Numbered from the stretch's first letter, positions 19,148 through 33,535 are shown. The stretch: 64,000 nucleotides of DNA from Afipia massiliensis (GCF_001006325.2 NZ_LBIA02000001.1:1551501-1615500); one strand, 5' to 3'. Notes: generated by a model not told the origin, from the sequence alone. Program-made: numbers and translations.

Positions 19148-19221
19148 GTCATTGCGAGCGAAGCGAAGCAATCCAGAGCAAGGGGCTGGATTGCTTCGTC
19201 CCAAGTACTCCTCGCAATGAC
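19148..19221. repeat. palindromic repeat, family 1 copy A
   Basis: Imperfect inverted repeat beginning GTCATTGCGAGCGAAGCGAA and ending CTCCTCGCAATGAC, with a central CAATCCAG...CTGGATTG pair. The left arm has 29 bases and the right arm about 36 because of an inserted stretch. Copies B-D are at 27028, 49167 and 62443. It sits between the ends of two convergent genes. Confidence 0.9.
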
Positions 19222-19245
19222 GATGACGCCTCTCGCGCTGAATCT

Positions 19246-19935
19246 CTACCGCTTTCCAAAAATCGCCGAGCCGATGCGGACATGCGTTGCGCCGAGCTGG
19301 ATCGCGGTTTCGAAATCCGCGCTCATGCCCATCGACAGCAATTTGAGTCCGTTGCGCGCGGCGATCTTTGCAGTGAGCGCGAAGTGCGGTGCCGGTGGAT
19401 CCTCAACCGGCGGAATGCACATCAGTCCCGAAATCTGCAACCCGTAAACGTCACGGCAGCTTGCGATGAACGCATCGGCATCGGCCGGCGCGATTCCCGC
19501 CTTCTGCGGTTCTTCACCAGTGTTGAGTTGAACGAACAGCTCCGGATGCCGGTCTTGCTTAACGATTTCTTTCGCCAGCGCTTCGCACAGGCTGGCGCGG
19601 TCCACGGAGTGAATGGCATCGAACAACGCCACGGCCTCCTTGGCCTTGTTGGATTGCAGCGGCCCGATCAGGTGAAGCGCGAGGCCTTGATGTTTCTCTA
19701 TCAGAGCTGGCCACTTGGACTTTGCTTCCTGCACGCGATTTTCGCCGAACACGCGCTGGCCCGCATGAATTACCGGCTCAATGGCGCCGCCATCGAATGT
19801 CTTCGATACCGCCACAAGCGTCACCGAGGCGCGCTCGCGGCGCGCGTCGCGGCACGCGCGCGAAATTTCCAGCTCCACCGCGGCGAGCCCGCTTGGTGAA
19901 TCAGACGTTAGCGGCGGCACGTTATCCACAGCCAT
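19246..19935 (-). CDS. YggS/PLPBP-family pyridoxal phosphate homeostasis protein
   Basis: The 229-aa protein is a single-domain PLP-binding TIM barrel of the YggS/PROSC family. The PLP lysine is Lys45 in VAVSKTF, followed by FGENRVQEAKSKWP. HLIGPLQSNKAKEAV and the C-terminal phosphate-binding LSMGMSADFETAIQLGATHVRIG are also present. It buffers PLP and affects amino-acid and vitamin B6 balance rather than acting as an enzyme. Confidence 0.92.
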   Translation of the reverse strand: MAVDNVPPLTSDSPSGLAAVELEISRACRDARRERASVTLVAVSKTFDGGAIEPVIHAGQRVFGENRVQEAKSKWPALIEKHQGLALHLIGPLQSNKAKEAVALFDAIHSVDRASLCEALAKEIVKQDRHPELFVQLNTGEEPQKAGIAPADADAFIASCRDVYGLQISGLMCIPPVEDPPAPHFALTAKIAARNGLKLLSMGMSADFETAIQLGATHVRIGSAIFGKR

Positions 19936-20042
19936 CGATGCAAACCTGCGTTAAAAATTAGGGATCATTCGATTTTTAGCGAATTCAAGAAAGGGTCTTT
20001 GAAGCCTTTTTTGTAGGGTTGGCGTGGGGCAAGGGAATACCG

Positions 20043-21734
20043 ATGTCAATCGCCAGCTTCGGCCGCAACACGTCAAAACTCAAGGCGCTCGTCGGGATTC
20101 GCGCGCGCCTTGTGATTCTGGCGTTGATTCTGGTCGTTCCTCTGATGCTGGACCGCGTGCGGGTGCTCGAAGACACCCGCTCCCGGCAGGTGGCTCAGGC
20201 TGCAAACGAGCTGTCGGAACTGGCGAAACATACCGCCGACGCACAGCGCGAAATCATTTCGACGGTCCAGGCCGTCGTGAAGTCCTCCGCCTACATCTAC
20301 GCCGCCGCGTCGCATCAGGGCCGCGGTTGCGCGGTAATGCGCGCAAGTCTGCGTGTGGATTTGCCCTGGATCAGAAACATTTCGACTATTGGACCGGAGG
20401 GCAAGATCGATTGCTCGACATCACCGAGCATCGTCGGATCCGATCTCAGCGACCGCGACTATCTTCGCAAGGCGCGAGAACTTCATGAATTCGTCCTCAG
20501 CGATTACATCCCGAGCCGCATCACCACTCTTCCGACAATGATCGCAGCCTATCCCGTCTCCGCCGTGGACGGCGGGCAGGAGTCCGTGGTGATCGCGGCA
20601 ATCGACCTGAAATGGATGTCGCAGCTTCTGGCCAACCGCGGCGGCCGCTCCGGTGTGTCGGTTGTTCTTGTCGACGGCACAGGAACGATTCTGGCGTCTC
20701 CGCCCGAAAGCGCCAGCCTGATCGGGCAGAAGCTCAAGGACACATCGTTGCTTGAAGCCGTCACGCTGCGAGAAATCAATCTCGATCGTGAGTACGGATC
20801 GATCTCGTTCGAGTCCGCTGACGGCGAGAGGAAGGCTGTGTCGTTCGCCCGCGTCACCGGCACGCGCGCCCGCATGATCGTCAGTATCAACAAATCCGTG
20901 ATGCTCGGCGACATCAATCGCGAAATCAGGACCGCCTACATTCAGCTTGGCCTTGTCGGGCTCATTACATTGCTCGGCGCATGGTTCGCCGGCGAGCGTC
21001 TTATCATGCGGCCCGTCCGCATGATGACCGACATGGCCAACCGGCTGGGCCGCGGTGAATTGTCGGCGCGGGCATCGGGTGCGTCGCTGCCGCCCGAATT
21101 CGTGCCGCTCGCGAAGGCGTTCGATGCGATGGCGTCGCAACTGTCCGAGCGTGAGCGGGAGATGGCCGCGGCCAACGACCGGCTGACCGTTATCGCGTCG
21201 CACGATCTTGTGTCCGGTCTGGCGAACCGCCGCGGTTTCCAGAGCCGGCTCGAATTCGAATGGATGAAGGCGCTGCAGTCCGAGGGCCGGCTTTCGGTGC
21301 TGATGATCGACGTCGATCATTTCAAATTGTTCAACGACACCTACGGTCACCCGGAAGGCGATACCTGCCTCAAGCGGATCGGTGAGGTGCTGGCGGCGAT
21401 CGCCAATTCATGCGGCGGCTTCGCGGCACGCTACGGCGGCGAGGAATTCTGCCTGCTGCTGCCCAACAGTGATCCAGCGCATGCCGTGCAGATGGGTGAA
21501 CAGGTGCGCGCGACGGTGGAAGGTCTCGCGATTGCGCACCTCACCAGCCCCGGCCAGACCGTCACCGTCAGCGTCGGTGTCGCGACGATTGCCCCGGGCG
21601 AGTCCCAGCCGCAGGATGACCTGATCGAGGCCGCGGACGCAGCGCTCTATGCGGCCAAACGCCGGGGCAGGAACGCGGTGGTCGAACACGGGCTGATCCG
21701 GCCCGCCGATCAGCCGGTTTCGCTCGCCGGCTAG
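20043..21734 (+). CDS. membrane-bound diguanylate cyclase (GGDEF)
   Basis: The 563-aa protein has an N-terminal membrane helix (about residues 22-40), a periplasmic dCache-like sensor (about 45-285), a second helix with [16 protein letters not shown], a HAMP segment and a C-terminal GGDEF domain. The active-site loop is GGEEF at 465-469, a functional variant, and the metal aspartate sits in [16 protein letters not shown]. The usual RxxD inhibitory site just upstream is absent, so product inhibition is probably lost. ATG 20043 is preferred over a TTG 24 bases upstream because AAGGGA precedes it. It makes c-di-GMP in response to an unknown signal. Confidence 0.9.
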   Translation: MSIASFGRNTSKLKALVGIRARLVILALILVVPLMLDRVRVLEDTRSRQVAQAANELSELAKHTADAQREIISTVQAVVKSSAYIYAAASHQGRGCAVMRASLRVDLPWIRNISTIGPEGKIDCSTSPSIVGSDLSDRDYLRKARELHEFVLSDYIPSRITTLPTMIAAYPVSAVDGGQESVVIAAIDLKWMSQLLANRGGRSGVSVVLVDGTGTILASPPESASLIGQKLKDTSLLEAVTLREINLDREYGSISFESADGERKAVSFARVTGTRARMIVSINKSVMLGDINREIRTAYIQLGLVGLITLLGAWFAGERLIMRPVRMMTDMANRLGRGELSARASGASLPPEFVPLAKAFDAMASQLSEREREMAAANDRLTVIASHDLVSGLANRRGFQSRLEFEWMKALQSEGRLSVLMIDVDHFKLFNDTYGHPEGDTCLKRIGEVLAAIANSCGGFAARYGGEEFCLLLPNSDPAHAVQMGEQVRATVEGLAIAHLTSPGQTVTVSVGVATIAPGESQPQDDLIEAADAALYAAKRRGRNAVVEHGLIRPADQPVSLAG

Positions 21735-21825
21735 GGCTATATTTGCGCCTAAAGCGTTGACCCCTCGCGGTCTTTTGTGGCTAGTCTGCCGCCTTCTTAT
21801 CCCCCTTTGGCAGACGACCGATCCG

Positions 21826-24445
<2,620 letters not shown>

Positions 24446-24459
<14 letters not shown>

Positions 24460-25000
24460 TACGCGCATCGCAGCCCGGCTTGTGGCCGTGGCCGCCCTTG
24501 CGGCCCTGACGGCCGGGTGCTTCCAGCCGATGTATGGCGAGCGCAGCGCAAGCGGCGGCTCGGCGCTGCGGGAGAAACTGCAGGGCGTCGAAGTTCCTCC
24601 GCTCAACCTGCCCAACGGTTCGCGCGAGGCGCGGCTTGGCGTCGAGATTCGCAACAATCTCATGTTCAGCATGTACGGCAGCGCCGTCGGCGCTCCACCG
24701 ACCCACCGCCTCCTGATGCGGCTCAGCACGTCGCGGCTGTCGATCATCGTCGATCCGACCACCGCCCGGCCGGACATCGAGAACTACGGCATCGATGTGG
24801 TCTATGAGCTGAAGGACAACGCCACCGACAGGACGGTGCTGACCGGAACGACGTTCTCGCGCGTGTCTTACGACATCCCGGGACAGGCGCAGCGCTTCGC
24901 CCGTTCGCGCGGACTGCGTGACGCGGAAGACCGCGCCGCCAAGGTCATCGCCGACAACATCAATCAGCGTCTCGCATCGTTCTTCGTTGCCGGCACCTGA
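24446..25000 (+). CDS. lptE: LPS-assembly lipoprotein LptE
   Basis: The 184-aa lipoprotein has a signal peptide with lipobox LTAGC (lipidated Cys25) and a short domain typical of alphaproteobacterial LptE ([12 protein letters not shown], then LEIRNNL-like [13 protein letters not shown]). It plugs the LptD barrel in the outer membrane and helps insert lipopolysaccharide. It overlaps leuS by 14 bases and precedes holA by 18, so all three are translated from one message. Confidence 0.87.
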
Positions 25001-25018
25001 TCGACAATCGAGATAATT

Positions 25019-26047
25019 GTGGTCGCGCTTCGCGGGAAAGAAATCGACGCGTTTCTGGCCCGGCCCGATCCGTCGCGGCCGATCATCCTGCTCTATGGTC
25101 CCGACACCGGCCTTGTGCGTGAACGCGCCGATGCCCTGATGGCGTCCGCCGTCGACGATCCGAACGATCCATTTTCACTGGTGCGCATGGATGGCGACGA
25201 ACTCGCGGCCGAGCCGTCGCGCCTTGTCGAAGAAGCCATGACGGTGCCGCTGTTCGGCGGTCGCCGGGCGATTCGGATCAGGGCCGGATCGCGCAGTTTT
25301 GCGAGCGGCATCGATACGCTTGCGGAGATGCAGCCGAAGGATTGCCGTATCGTGATCGAGGCCGGCGAGTTGCGCCCGGACGCTCCCTTGCGAAAGGCGT
25401 GCGAGAAAGCCAAGTCCGCCGTCGCCATCGCCTGCTATGCAGACACCGAGCGCGATCTCGCCAGGCTGATCGACGACGAACTGCGCGCGTCGAATCTAAA
25501 GATCGCGCCCGACGCACGCGCAGCGCTGACGTCGCTGCTCGGCGGCGACCGTCAGGCCTCGCGCAACGAAATTCGCAAAGTCGCGCTTTATGCCCATGGC
25601 CAGCGCGAAGTGACGCTGGACGATGTGGTCGCTATCGTCACCGACGCCTCGGGTCTGGCGCTCGATCCCATCGTCGATAATGCCTTTGCCGGGCGCGCCG
25701 CCGACGTTGAAACCATGTTCACCAAGGCGATGGCGGCCGGGACATATCCGGGCCTGATCATCATGTCGGCGCAGCGCCACGCCGCACTGCTGCACAAGGC
25801 GCGATTGTCGATCGAAGAAGGCCGCAGTGACCTCGACGCGCTCGACAGCGGATTTCCGCGGCTGCACTTCTCGCGCAAAACACTGGTTGAGACAGCGCTG
25901 CGAAACACCAGCGCGGAGCGCATGGCGCGGGTGATGGCGCAACTGGCCGACGCCGCGTTCGACATGCGCAAACAGTCATCGCTGGCTGAAATCATCGCGC
26001 AGCGTGCGCTGCTCGCGATTGCGGTCAACGCACGGCGGCGGGGCTGA
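25019..26047 (+). CDS. holA: DNA polymerase III delta subunit
   Basis: The 342-aa protein is the clamp-loader delta subunit that opens the sliding clamp. The N-terminal AAA+-like fold includes ILLYGPDTGLVRERADALM, with the degenerate nucleotide site normal for delta, and SRNEIRKVALYA in the lid. A C-terminal helical collar domain follows. It starts with GTG at 25019, 18 bases after lptE. Confidence 0.92.
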   Translation: MVALRGKEIDAFLARPDPSRPIILLYGPDTGLVRERADALMASAVDDPNDPFSLVRMDGDELAAEPSRLVEEAMTVPLFGGRRAIRIRAGSRSFASGIDTLAEMQPKDCRIVIEAGELRPDAPLRKACEKAKSAVAIACYADTERDLARLIDDELRASNLKIAPDARAALTSLLGGDRQASRNEIRKVALYAHGQREVTLDDVVAIVTDASGLALDPIVDNAFAGRAADVETMFTKAMAAGTYPGLIIMSAQRHAALLHKARLSIEEGRSDLDALDSGFPRLHFSRKTLVETALRNTSAERMARVMAQLADAAFDMRKQSSLAEIIAQRALLAIAVNARRRG

Positions 26048-26067
26048 CCCCTCGTCGTTGCGAGTTT

Positions 26068-26949
26068 TTACTTGCCCGCTTCGAGCCGCCGCAAAATCTC
26101 ATCGAGCTGATCGAGATCGGTATACTTGATCTGCACCGTGCCGCCCGGATTGCGGTGATCAACACTCACCCTCAGGCCAAGCACATCGCTGACGCGCTTT
26201 TCAAGTGCGATGGTGTCGGGGTCTTTCGCAGGCGCCGCGCCGCGCGCCTTCTGCGGCTTGCGCTCCGGCACACCTTCTTCGTGTGCGAGGGCTTCGGTCT
26301 GACGCACGTTCAGACCTTCCTCGACAATACGCTTCGCGGCCGCAGCGGCATCCGGCAGATTGATCAACGCCCGCGCGTGTCCGGCGGACAGCTTGCCTTC
26401 GGCGATATAAGCCTGAACCTGATCCGGCAGTTTGGTCAGACGCATCATGTTCGCGACATGGCTGCGGCTCTTGCCGACGATCTTGGCGATATCTTCCTGG
26501 CTGCGTTTGAACTCTGCGGCGAGCGCGTGATAGCCCTGCGCCTCTTCCATCGCGTTCAGGTCCGAGCGCTGCACGTTCTCGATGATCGCGATCTCGAGCG
26601 CGTCGCTATCGTTCACGTCCACAGTAACGACCGGCACATCATGTAAGCCAGCGCGCTGCGACGCGCGCCAGCGCCGTTCACCCGCGATGATTTCGAAACG
26701 ATCCGTCGCGCCCTTTACCGACCGCACCACGATCGGCTGAATCACGCCGTGCTGTTTGATCGAGGCCGACAGCTCGTCGAGCTCGGTATCGGAAAACGTG
26801 CGGCGCGGATTGCGCGGATTGGCTTTCAGAAATTCAATCGGAACGCGGCGCGGCGTGCGCGACGGGCGATCGACGTGAGCGGCTTCGCCGCCGACATCGC
26901 CAATCAGACTTGCAAGACCGCGACCCAATCGCGAACGCTCGTCGGCCAT
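26068..26949 (-). CDS. parB: chromosome partitioning protein ParB
   Basis: The 293-aa protein has the ParB CTPase domain with GERRWRA at residues 90-96, the ENVQRSDLNAMEEAQGY motif, a helix-turn-helix (EDIAKIVGKSRSHVANMMRL) that reads parS, and a C-terminal dimer domain. ParB loads at parS as a CTP-gated clamp and spreads to form the segregation complex moved by ParA. ATG 26949 follows AAGGGAGA and starts MADERSRLGRGLASLIGD; ten extra upstream codons are rejected. A palindromic repeat separates it from parA. Confidence 0.95.
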   Translation of the reverse strand: MADERSRLGRGLASLIGDVGGEAAHVDRPSRTPRRVPIEFLKANPRNPRRTFSDTELDELSASIKQHGVIQPIVVRSVKGATDRFEIIAGERRWRASQRAGLHDVPVVTVDVNDSDALEIAIIENVQRSDLNAMEEAQGYHALAAEFKRSQEDIAKIVGKSRSHVANMMRLTKLPDQVQAYIAEGKLSAGHARALINLPDAAAAAKRIVEEGLNVRQTEALAHEEGVPERKPQKARGAAPAKDPDTIALEKRVSDVLGLRVSVDHRNPGGTVQIKYTDLDQLDEILRRLEAGK

Positions 26950-27027
26950 TGCCGTCTCCCTTGCACTCAACCCACGCACTCCAGATCAACAATCTTAAGA
27001 CCGACGATCCGAAGACCGTCGCTGTTT

Positions 27028-27109
27028 GTCATTGCGAGGAGCTTTTGCGACGAAGCAATCCAGATTTTACTTTCGCAAGACTGGATTGCTTCGCTTCGCT
27101 CGCAATGAC
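27028..27109. repeat. palindromic repeat, family 1 copy B
   Basis: This is the same element as at 19148 but in the opposite orientation. The long arm (GTCATTGCGAGGAGC...CGACGAAGCAATCCAG) is on the left and the short arm (CTGGATTGCTTCGCTTCGCT...) on the right. It lies between parA and parB, 9 bases from the parA stop, and could form a stem in the parAB message. Confidence 0.9.
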
Positions 27110-27118
27110 GGCGGATAC

Positions 27119-27985
27119 TTAATGCGAACGCAGTTCGCGCTCGCGCTGAATCACTTCGGTCGCGAGTTTCAGATACGCATCGCTGCCGACGCATTTGAGA
27201 TCGTAAACCAGCACCGGCTTTCCGTAAGACGGCGCTTCGGAGATGCGCACGTTGCGCGGGATCATGGTGTTGTAGACTTTGTTGCCCATGAACTGGCGCA
27301 CATCGGCGACGACCTGATTCGACAGGTTGTTGCGCGAGTCGAACATCGTCAGCACGATGCCGTGAATCGACAGCGTCGGATTCAGCGTCGAGCGCACTTG
27401 CTCGACGGTCTGCAACAACTGCGACAGACCTTCGAGGGCGAAGAACTCACACTGCAGCGGCACGAGAATCGCGTGCGACGCCGCCATGGCGTTGACGGTG
27501 ATGAGGTTGAGCGACGGCGGACAATCGACCAGCACGTAGGTGTAGTCGGTGTCGGGCGCGACATTGACGTTGAGTTCGGCGATCGCATCGCGCAGACGAA
27601 ACGCGCGGTCGCGCGTGGTGCCGAGTTCAAGCTCAAGGCCCGACAGATCCATGGTCGATGCCGCGATGTGCAGGCGAGGGACCGCGGTCGGGATGATCGC
27701 CTCGCGCAGCTTGGCTTCGCCGATCAGCACGTCATAGGTCGAACAGTTGCGATTGCGCCGGTCGATGCCGAGGCCGGTCGATGCGTTGCCCTGCGGATCG
27801 AGATCGACGATCAGTACCCGCTCGCCAATGGCGGCGAGCGCGGTTCCGAGATTGATGGCGGTCGTGGTCTTGCCAACGCCGCCCTTCTGATTGGCGAGCG
27901 CCAGGATCCGGGGATGACCCCGTTGGGCTGTCGCGCCGGTCTCGTCTTGAAAAATTCCGTCGATGCCAACCATGTGCCTGGCCAT
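27119..27985 (-). CDS. parA: chromosome partitioning ATPase ParA
   Basis: The 288-aa protein is a Soj/ParA-type deviant Walker ATPase. The P-loop KGGVGKT is at residues 34-40, followed by LIVDLDPQGNAST and YVLVDCPPSLNLIT. It binds DNA as an ATP dimer and pulls ParB-parS complexes apart. It follows rsmG by 21 bases on the same strand. ATG 27973 is an alternative start four codons later. Large apparent open frames on the other strand here are codon-bias shadows. Confidence 0.95.
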   Translation of the reverse strand: MARHMVGIDGIFQDETGATAQRGHPRILALANQKGGVGKTTTAINLGTALAAIGERVLIVDLDPQGNASTGLGIDRRNRNCSTYDVLIGEAKLREAIIPTAVPRLHIAASTMDLSGLELELGTTRDRAFRLRDAIAELNVNVAPDTDYTYVLVDCPPSLNLITVNAMAASHAILVPLQCEFFALEGLSQLLQTVEQVRSTLNPTLSIHGIVLTMFDSRNNLSNQVVADVRQFMGNKVYNTMIPRNVRISEAPSYGKPVLVYDLKCVGSDAYLKLATEVIQRERELRSH

Positions 27986-28006
27986 GCCTTGTTGTTGCTG
28001 GACGCC

Positions 28007-28663
28007 TTATCGCCGCTCAATCGTATTGAGTTCGACGATCCAGCCGTGTCCGCCGGTGCGACTGGGATGAAGAAGAGGCTCTATCTTCCAGTATTTAGTA
28101 GCTTCCGTCAATTCAGCCTCTACATCTTGTCCCTTCAAGAACAAGACTTTGGTGCCTTGCTGCACCAGAGGTGCAGCAAAACCCAGCAACATATGTAGTG
28201 GAGCAACTGCGCGGGCAGTGATGCAATCGACCGGCGTCCGCAAGCTATCCACATAATCCCCGATGTCAGCGAGAACAACTGAGCCGGCGGCGCCGGTCAC
28301 CCGCAGCGCCTCACGCAGAAACGCGGCCTTCTTGGCGTTGCGCTCCACAAGCTGGACGGTTGCACCGTCATGCTCGGCCATCGCACAGGCCAGCACCACG
28401 CCGGGAAAGCCACCACCGCTGCCGAAGTCGAGCCAGCGCCGAGCGTTCGGAGCCAGATCCAGAAGCTGAAGCGAATCGGAGATGTGCCGGGTCCAGAGCT
28501 GCGGAAGCGTGGAGGGCGCAATCAGATTGGTCTTGGCCTGCCATTCGACCAGCAGGCTGACATAGCGATCGAGCCGCGCCCCTGTTTCACGTGAAACAGG
28601 GGTCAGCGCCAAGGCTGCCGCCTTATCCGAGGCCGGGATGGAAGCGAGGGCCGGTTTGGCCAT
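28007..28663 (-). CDS. rsmG: 16S rRNA (guanine-N7)-methyltransferase RsmG (GidB)
   Basis: The 218-aa SAM-dependent enzyme methylates G527 of 16S rRNA. The SAM loop is FGSGGGFPG at residues 80-88, and the TNLIAPSTLPQLWTRHISDS block identifies the family. Residues 23-27 (VSRET) are encoded by a perfect parS site, so the segregation signal is built into the gene. It sits between mnmG and parA in the classic mnmG-rsmG-parA-parB order. Confidence 0.94.
   Translation of the reverse strand: MAKPALASIPASDKAAALALTPVSRETGARLDRYVSLLVEWQAKTNLIAPSTLPQLWTRHISDSLQLLDLAPNARRWLDFGSGGGFPGVVLACAMAEHDGATVQLVERNAKKAAFLREALRVTGAAGSVVLADIGDYVDSLRTPVDCITARAVAPLHMLLGFAAPLVQQGTKVLFLKGQDVEAELTEATKYWKIEPLLHPSRTGGHGWIVELNTIERR
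28583..28598. promoter_or_regulatory. parS centromere site 1 (inside rsmG)
   Basis: TGTTTCACGTGAAACA is a perfect 16-bp match to the bacterial parS consensus. It lies in codons 22-27 of rsmG; flanking CCC and GGG extend the palindrome to CCCCTG...CAGGGG. It is about 1.6 kb from parB and 5.6 kb from the proposed origin gap. Confidence 0.96.
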
Positions 28664-28672
28664 GAGATGTGC

Positions 28673-30544
28673 CTATGCCGAAGCTGCGGAGGATCGGCGC
28701 GCCTCACGGCGCAGATAGGCCGCCAGAATGGCAAGCGCCGCCGGGGTCATGGCCTCGATCCGGCCCGCCTGCCCGATGGTCCGGGGCCGGACCGTCTCAA
28801 GCTTCTGACGAGCTTCATTCGAGAGGCCGGGGACGGCGCTGTAATCGACATCGGTCAGCACCAGCCCCTCGTCGCGACGGAATGCCTGCACGTCGGCAGC
28901 CTGACGGGCCAGATAGACGTCGTATTTGGCATCGATCTCCAGATGGACCGCGATCTTCGGATCAATTGCGTTGAGCTGCGGCCAGATCGACGTGATGCTG
29001 GCCCATTCCACCTCGGGATAGGCAAGCATTTCAAACGCGGTGCGGCGCTGACCGTCGTGGTTCAGCATCAGGCCGTGCTTTGCGGCCTCGTTGGGCGTCA
29101 CCGAGAGCGATTTTGCCAATGATTTCGCGGTATTAAGTGCACCCATCTTCGCGGCGTGGCGCCCTGCCCGCTCCGCGCCAACACAGCCGAGCGCGATACC
29201 CCGGTCGGTCAGGCGCTGATCGGCATTGTCCGCCCGAAGGGTCAAACGATACTCGGCCCGCGAGGTGAACATCCGATAGGGTTCGGTGATGCCGCGCGAC
29301 GTCAGGTCATCGATCATCACCCCGAGATAGCCGTCGGCGCGGTCGAACACGGCCGGCTCGCCGCGCCCGGCGAGAATCGCGGCATTCAATCCGGCCACCA
29401 ACCCCTGCGCGCCGGCTTCTTCATAGCCGGTGGTGCCATTGATCTGCCCGGCCAAGAAAAGTCCCGGCACCCGGCGGGTTTGCAGGGTCGGCTCCAGTTC
29501 GCGGGGATCAACGTGATCGTATTCGATGGCATAGCCCGGGCGGACCATTTTCACGCGCTCGAGGCCGGGAATGCTGGCCAGAATAGCCCGTTGGACTTCC
29601 TCCGGCAGCGAAGTGGAGATGCCGTTGGGATAAACGGTGGTGTCGTCGAGCCCTTCGGGCTCCAGAAAGATCTGGTGGCCGTCGCGGTCGCCGAAGCGGA
29701 CGATCTTGTCCTCGATCGAGGGGCAATAGCGCGGTCCGGAGCTCTTGATCTGGCCGGAATACATCGGCGAGCGATGGACATTGGCCCGGATGACATCGTG
29801 GGTCGCGTTGGTGGTCCGGGTGATACCGCATTCGATCTGTGGGGTCGTAATCCGGTCGGTCAGCACCGAGAACGGCTCGATCGGGTCGTCACCGGGCTGC
29901 ATTTCGACCGCGGACCAGTCGATGGTCGATCCATCGAGCCGTGGCGGGGTCCCGGTCTTGAGACGGCCCAGCGTAAAGCCGGCGCGCTCAAAAGACTTTG
30001 AAAGACCCATTGCCGGGGCCTCTCCGACCCGTCCGGCGGGCCAGTTCTTCTCCCCGAGATGGATCAGGCCGCGCAAAAAGGTCCCGGTGGTCACAACCAC
30101 CGCTCCAACGACGAATTCCCGGCCGTCAGCCAGACGAATCCCGCAAATCCGGCCCTCAGAGAGCAAAAGCTCGTCCGCCTCGCCCTCGATCACGGTCAGA
30201 TTAGGGGTATCCCGGATTTCGGCCTGCATCGCAGCCGCATAGAGCTTGCGGTCGATCTGGGCGCGGGGGCCGCGCACAGCTGGCCCCTTGCGCCGGTTCA
30301 AAACCCGGAACTGAATGCCGCCGCGATCCGCGATCCGGCCCATCAGGCCGTCCAGAGCGTCGATTTCCCTAACCAGATGGCCCTTTCCAAGGCCTCCGAT
30401 GGCTGGATTGCAGGACATCGCGCCGATGGTCGCGAATTGATGGGTGACCAGCGCTGTTTCCGCGCCCATGCGCGCGGAGGCCGCCGCGGCTTCGCAGCCG
30501 GCGTGGCCTCCTCCGATCACAATGACGTCGAATGTGGTCTGCAT
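28673..30544 (-). CDS. mnmG: tRNA uridine-5-carboxymethylaminomethyl enzyme MnmG (GidA)
   Basis: The 623-aa FAD enzyme, with MnmE, modifies U34 of several tRNAs. It starts [20 protein letters not shown], with the FAD loop at 9-16, and has the family motifs [19 protein letters not shown] and [19 protein letters not shown] 30544 is chosen because the FAD motif follows at once; the longer frame would read through the two parS sites. rsmG begins 9 bases after its stop. Confidence 0.95.
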   Translation of the reverse strand: MQTTFDVIVIGGGHAGCEAAAASARMGAETALVTHQFATIGAMSCNPAIGGLGKGHLVREIDALDGLMGRIADRGGIQFRVLNRRKGPAVRGPRAQIDRKLYAAAMQAEIRDTPNLTVIEGEADELLLSEGRICGIRLADGREFVVGAVVVTTGTFLRGLIHLGEKNWPAGRVGEAPAMGLSKSFERAGFTLGRLKTGTPPRLDGSTIDWSAVEMQPGDDPIEPFSVLTDRITTPQIECGITRTTNATHDVIRANVHRSPMYSGQIKSSGPRYCPSIEDKIVRFGDRDGHQIFLEPEGLDDTTVYPNGISTSLPEEVQRAILASIPGLERVKMVRPGYAIEYDHVDPRELEPTLQTRRVPGLFLAGQINGTTGYEEAGAQGLVAGLNAAILAGRGEPAVFDRADGYLGVMIDDLTSRGITEPYRMFTSRAEYRLTLRADNADQRLTDRGIALGCVGAERAGRHAAKMGALNTAKSLAKSLSVTPNEAAKHGLMLNHDGQRRTAFEMLAYPEVEWASITSIWPQLNAIDPKIAVHLEIDAKYDVYLARQAADVQAFRRDEGLVLTDVDYSAVPGLSNEARQKLETVRPRTIGQAGRIEAMTPAALAILAAYLRREARRSSAASA

Positions 30545-30599
30545 CGGCAGACTTCTATCGCTTTGGTGCGAAAGCTGAAAGACGGAAATGAGTTCCGGA

Positions 30600-30615
30600 T
30601 GTTTCACGTGAAACA
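30600..30615. promoter_or_regulatory. parS centromere site 2 (mnmE-mnmG spacer)
   Basis: A perfect TGTTTCACGTGAAACA, 56 bases upstream of the mnmG start. It lies exactly 32 bp from site 3, about three helical turns, so two ParB dimers could load on the same face. Confidence 0.96.
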
Positions 30616-30631
30616 AACGCCAGATGGAACT

Positions 30632-30647
30632 TGTTTCACGTGAAACA
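30632..30647. promoter_or_regulatory. parS centromere site 3 (mnmE-mnmG spacer)
   Basis: The third perfect TGTTTCACGTGAAACA, in the 154-bp spacer between mnmE and mnmG, 52 bases past the mnmE stop. ParB bound here and at site 2 would also cover the region where an mnmG promoter would lie. Confidence 0.96.
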
Positions 30648-30698
30648 GCGTCATTGGCCCACTTGGAACCAGCTGCAGGCCAATGGCCTACTTTGCAC

Positions 30699-32027
30699 CT
30701 ATTTGCCGATGCAGAACTCTCGGAAGATGACGTCGAGGATGTCTTCGACATCCACCCGGCCCGTAAGCCGCCCCAACGAATGAATCGCGATTCGTAGTTC
30801 CTCGGCCAGAAGTTCGTCGCCCTTGTCGGCCGAGCGCCCTGCCCGCTCCAGCGCCGCGACAGTCTCCCGCAACAAGGTCCGGTGCCGGGCGCGGCTGACC
30901 AGCGCCATTTCGCCCGACCCGAAATAATCCCGGGCGTAGGTCACCAGCGCCGCCACCAATTCGGAGACGCCGTCACCGCGCGACGCAGAGATATCGAACT
31001 GCGCCCTCGCCGCGCCGTCGCCGCCGACCAGATCGACCTTGTTGCGCACGATCCAGACCGGCGCATGATCGCCTTCGTTTTTCAGCGGCAGCGCGCTGTT
31101 GTCGTTCGCATCGACAAGCCACAGCACCAGGTCGGATGTGCGCGCACGGTCGCGCGCACGGCGCACACCCTCCTGCTCGACCGGATCGTGGGTGTCGCGA
31201 ACGCCCGCGGTGTCGATCAGCGTCACCGGATAACCGTCGAGATCGAGATGCACTTCGATGACATCACGCGTGGTGCCGGCATGCGGCGACACAATCGCAG
31301 CGTCGCGCCGCGCCAGGCGGTTAAGCAGCGTCGACTTGCCGGCGTTCGGCGGACCGGCAATCGCAACCGTCAGGCCTTCGCGCAGACGTTCGCTTTGTGC
31401 CGATGAAATAAGGGTTTCTTCGATTTCGGATTTCAGCGCCGTGATCTTGCGCAACGCCGGTGCAACCAATTCAGTCGATACATCGCCCTCGTCCGAGAAA
31501 TCGATACCTGCTTCGATCAGCGCCGATGCTTCGATGATCCGCTGCCGCCAGCTCTCGGCCTTTGCGCCCAGCAAACCTTTGAGATGCCGCAGCGCCTGAC
31601 GGCGCTGACGATCGGTGTCGGCGTGAATCAGATCATCGAGACCTTCGGCTTCGGTGAGGTCAAGTTTGCCGTTCTCGAACGCACGTCTGGTAAATTCGCC
31701 GGGCTCCGCCGGACGCAAACCATCGATGGCGCCGAGCGCATCGAACATCGCGGTGATCACCGCGCGGCCGCCATGAACATGAAATTCCGCGACGTCTTCA
31801 CCGGTGGCGCTGTGCGGCCCCGGAAACCACAGCGTTACCGATTCGTCGAGTGCGCTGCCGTCGAGATCCCGCAGGGTCGCAAACTGGGCGAGACGAGGCG
31901 CAGGCAATTTTCCGCAAAGCCGCTCAACCGCTGTCCGGGTTTGCGGGCCGGACACACGGATAATGGCAATCGCTGACGGCGCACGGCCGGACGACAAAGC
32001 GAAGATGGTCTGGTCGGGTGAATGCAT
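30699..32027 (-). CDS. mnmE: tRNA modification GTPase MnmE (TrmE)
   Basis: The 442-aa protein has an N-terminal tetrahydrofolate-binding domain, a central G domain inserted in a helical domain (P-loop GPPNAGKST at 225-233, DTAG in [14 protein letters not shown]), and the C-terminal FCIGK signature with its essential cysteine (Cys439). It partners MnmG in wobble-uridine modification. Family length and ends are normal. Confidence 0.96.
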   Translation of the reverse strand: MHSPDQTIFALSSGRAPSAIAIIRVSGPQTRTAVERLCGKLPAPRLAQFATLRDLDGSALDESVTLWFPGPHSATGEDVAEFHVHGGRAVITAMFDALGAIDGLRPAEPGEFTRRAFENGKLDLTEAEGLDDLIHADTDRQRRQALRHLKGLLGAKAESWRQRIIEASALIEAGIDFSDEGDVSTELVAPALRKITALKSEIEETLISSAQSERLREGLTVAIAGPPNAGKSTLLNRLARRDAAIVSPHAGTTRDVIEVHLDLDGYPVTLIDTAGVRDTHDPVEQEGVRRARDRARTSDLVLWLVDANDNSALPLKNEGDHAPVWIVRNKVDLVGGDGAARAQFDISASRGDGVSELVAALVTYARDYFGSGEMALVSRARHRTLLRETVAALERAGRSADKGDELLAEELRIAIHSLGRLTGRVDVEDILDVIFREFCIGK

Positions 32028-32269
32028 GGCCTATTTGTCGGACACATGCAGAACAGGCAATGAAAATTCCCAAGAGATCGTCATATCGCTTATGTTGCGC
32101 TGCAATATACTGCGACCCAGTGTGCAACATCCACGATATTGCATCGCACCAATTTTTAGGCGCGGAGGATTTGCGGCGCCTTCAAAAAAATACCCGGCAT
32201 CACCACGAAGACGCGCTTCGCACTGATGGCCGGGCATTAAAACGAGCTGACGCCTGTTGGCTGACCCGA

Positions 32270-33535
<1,266 letters not shown>

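Noticed and set aside
27026-28198. Long plus-strand frame opposite parA
   Set aside because: It is antisense to a certain ParA gene; high G+C codon bias leaves the opposite strand open.
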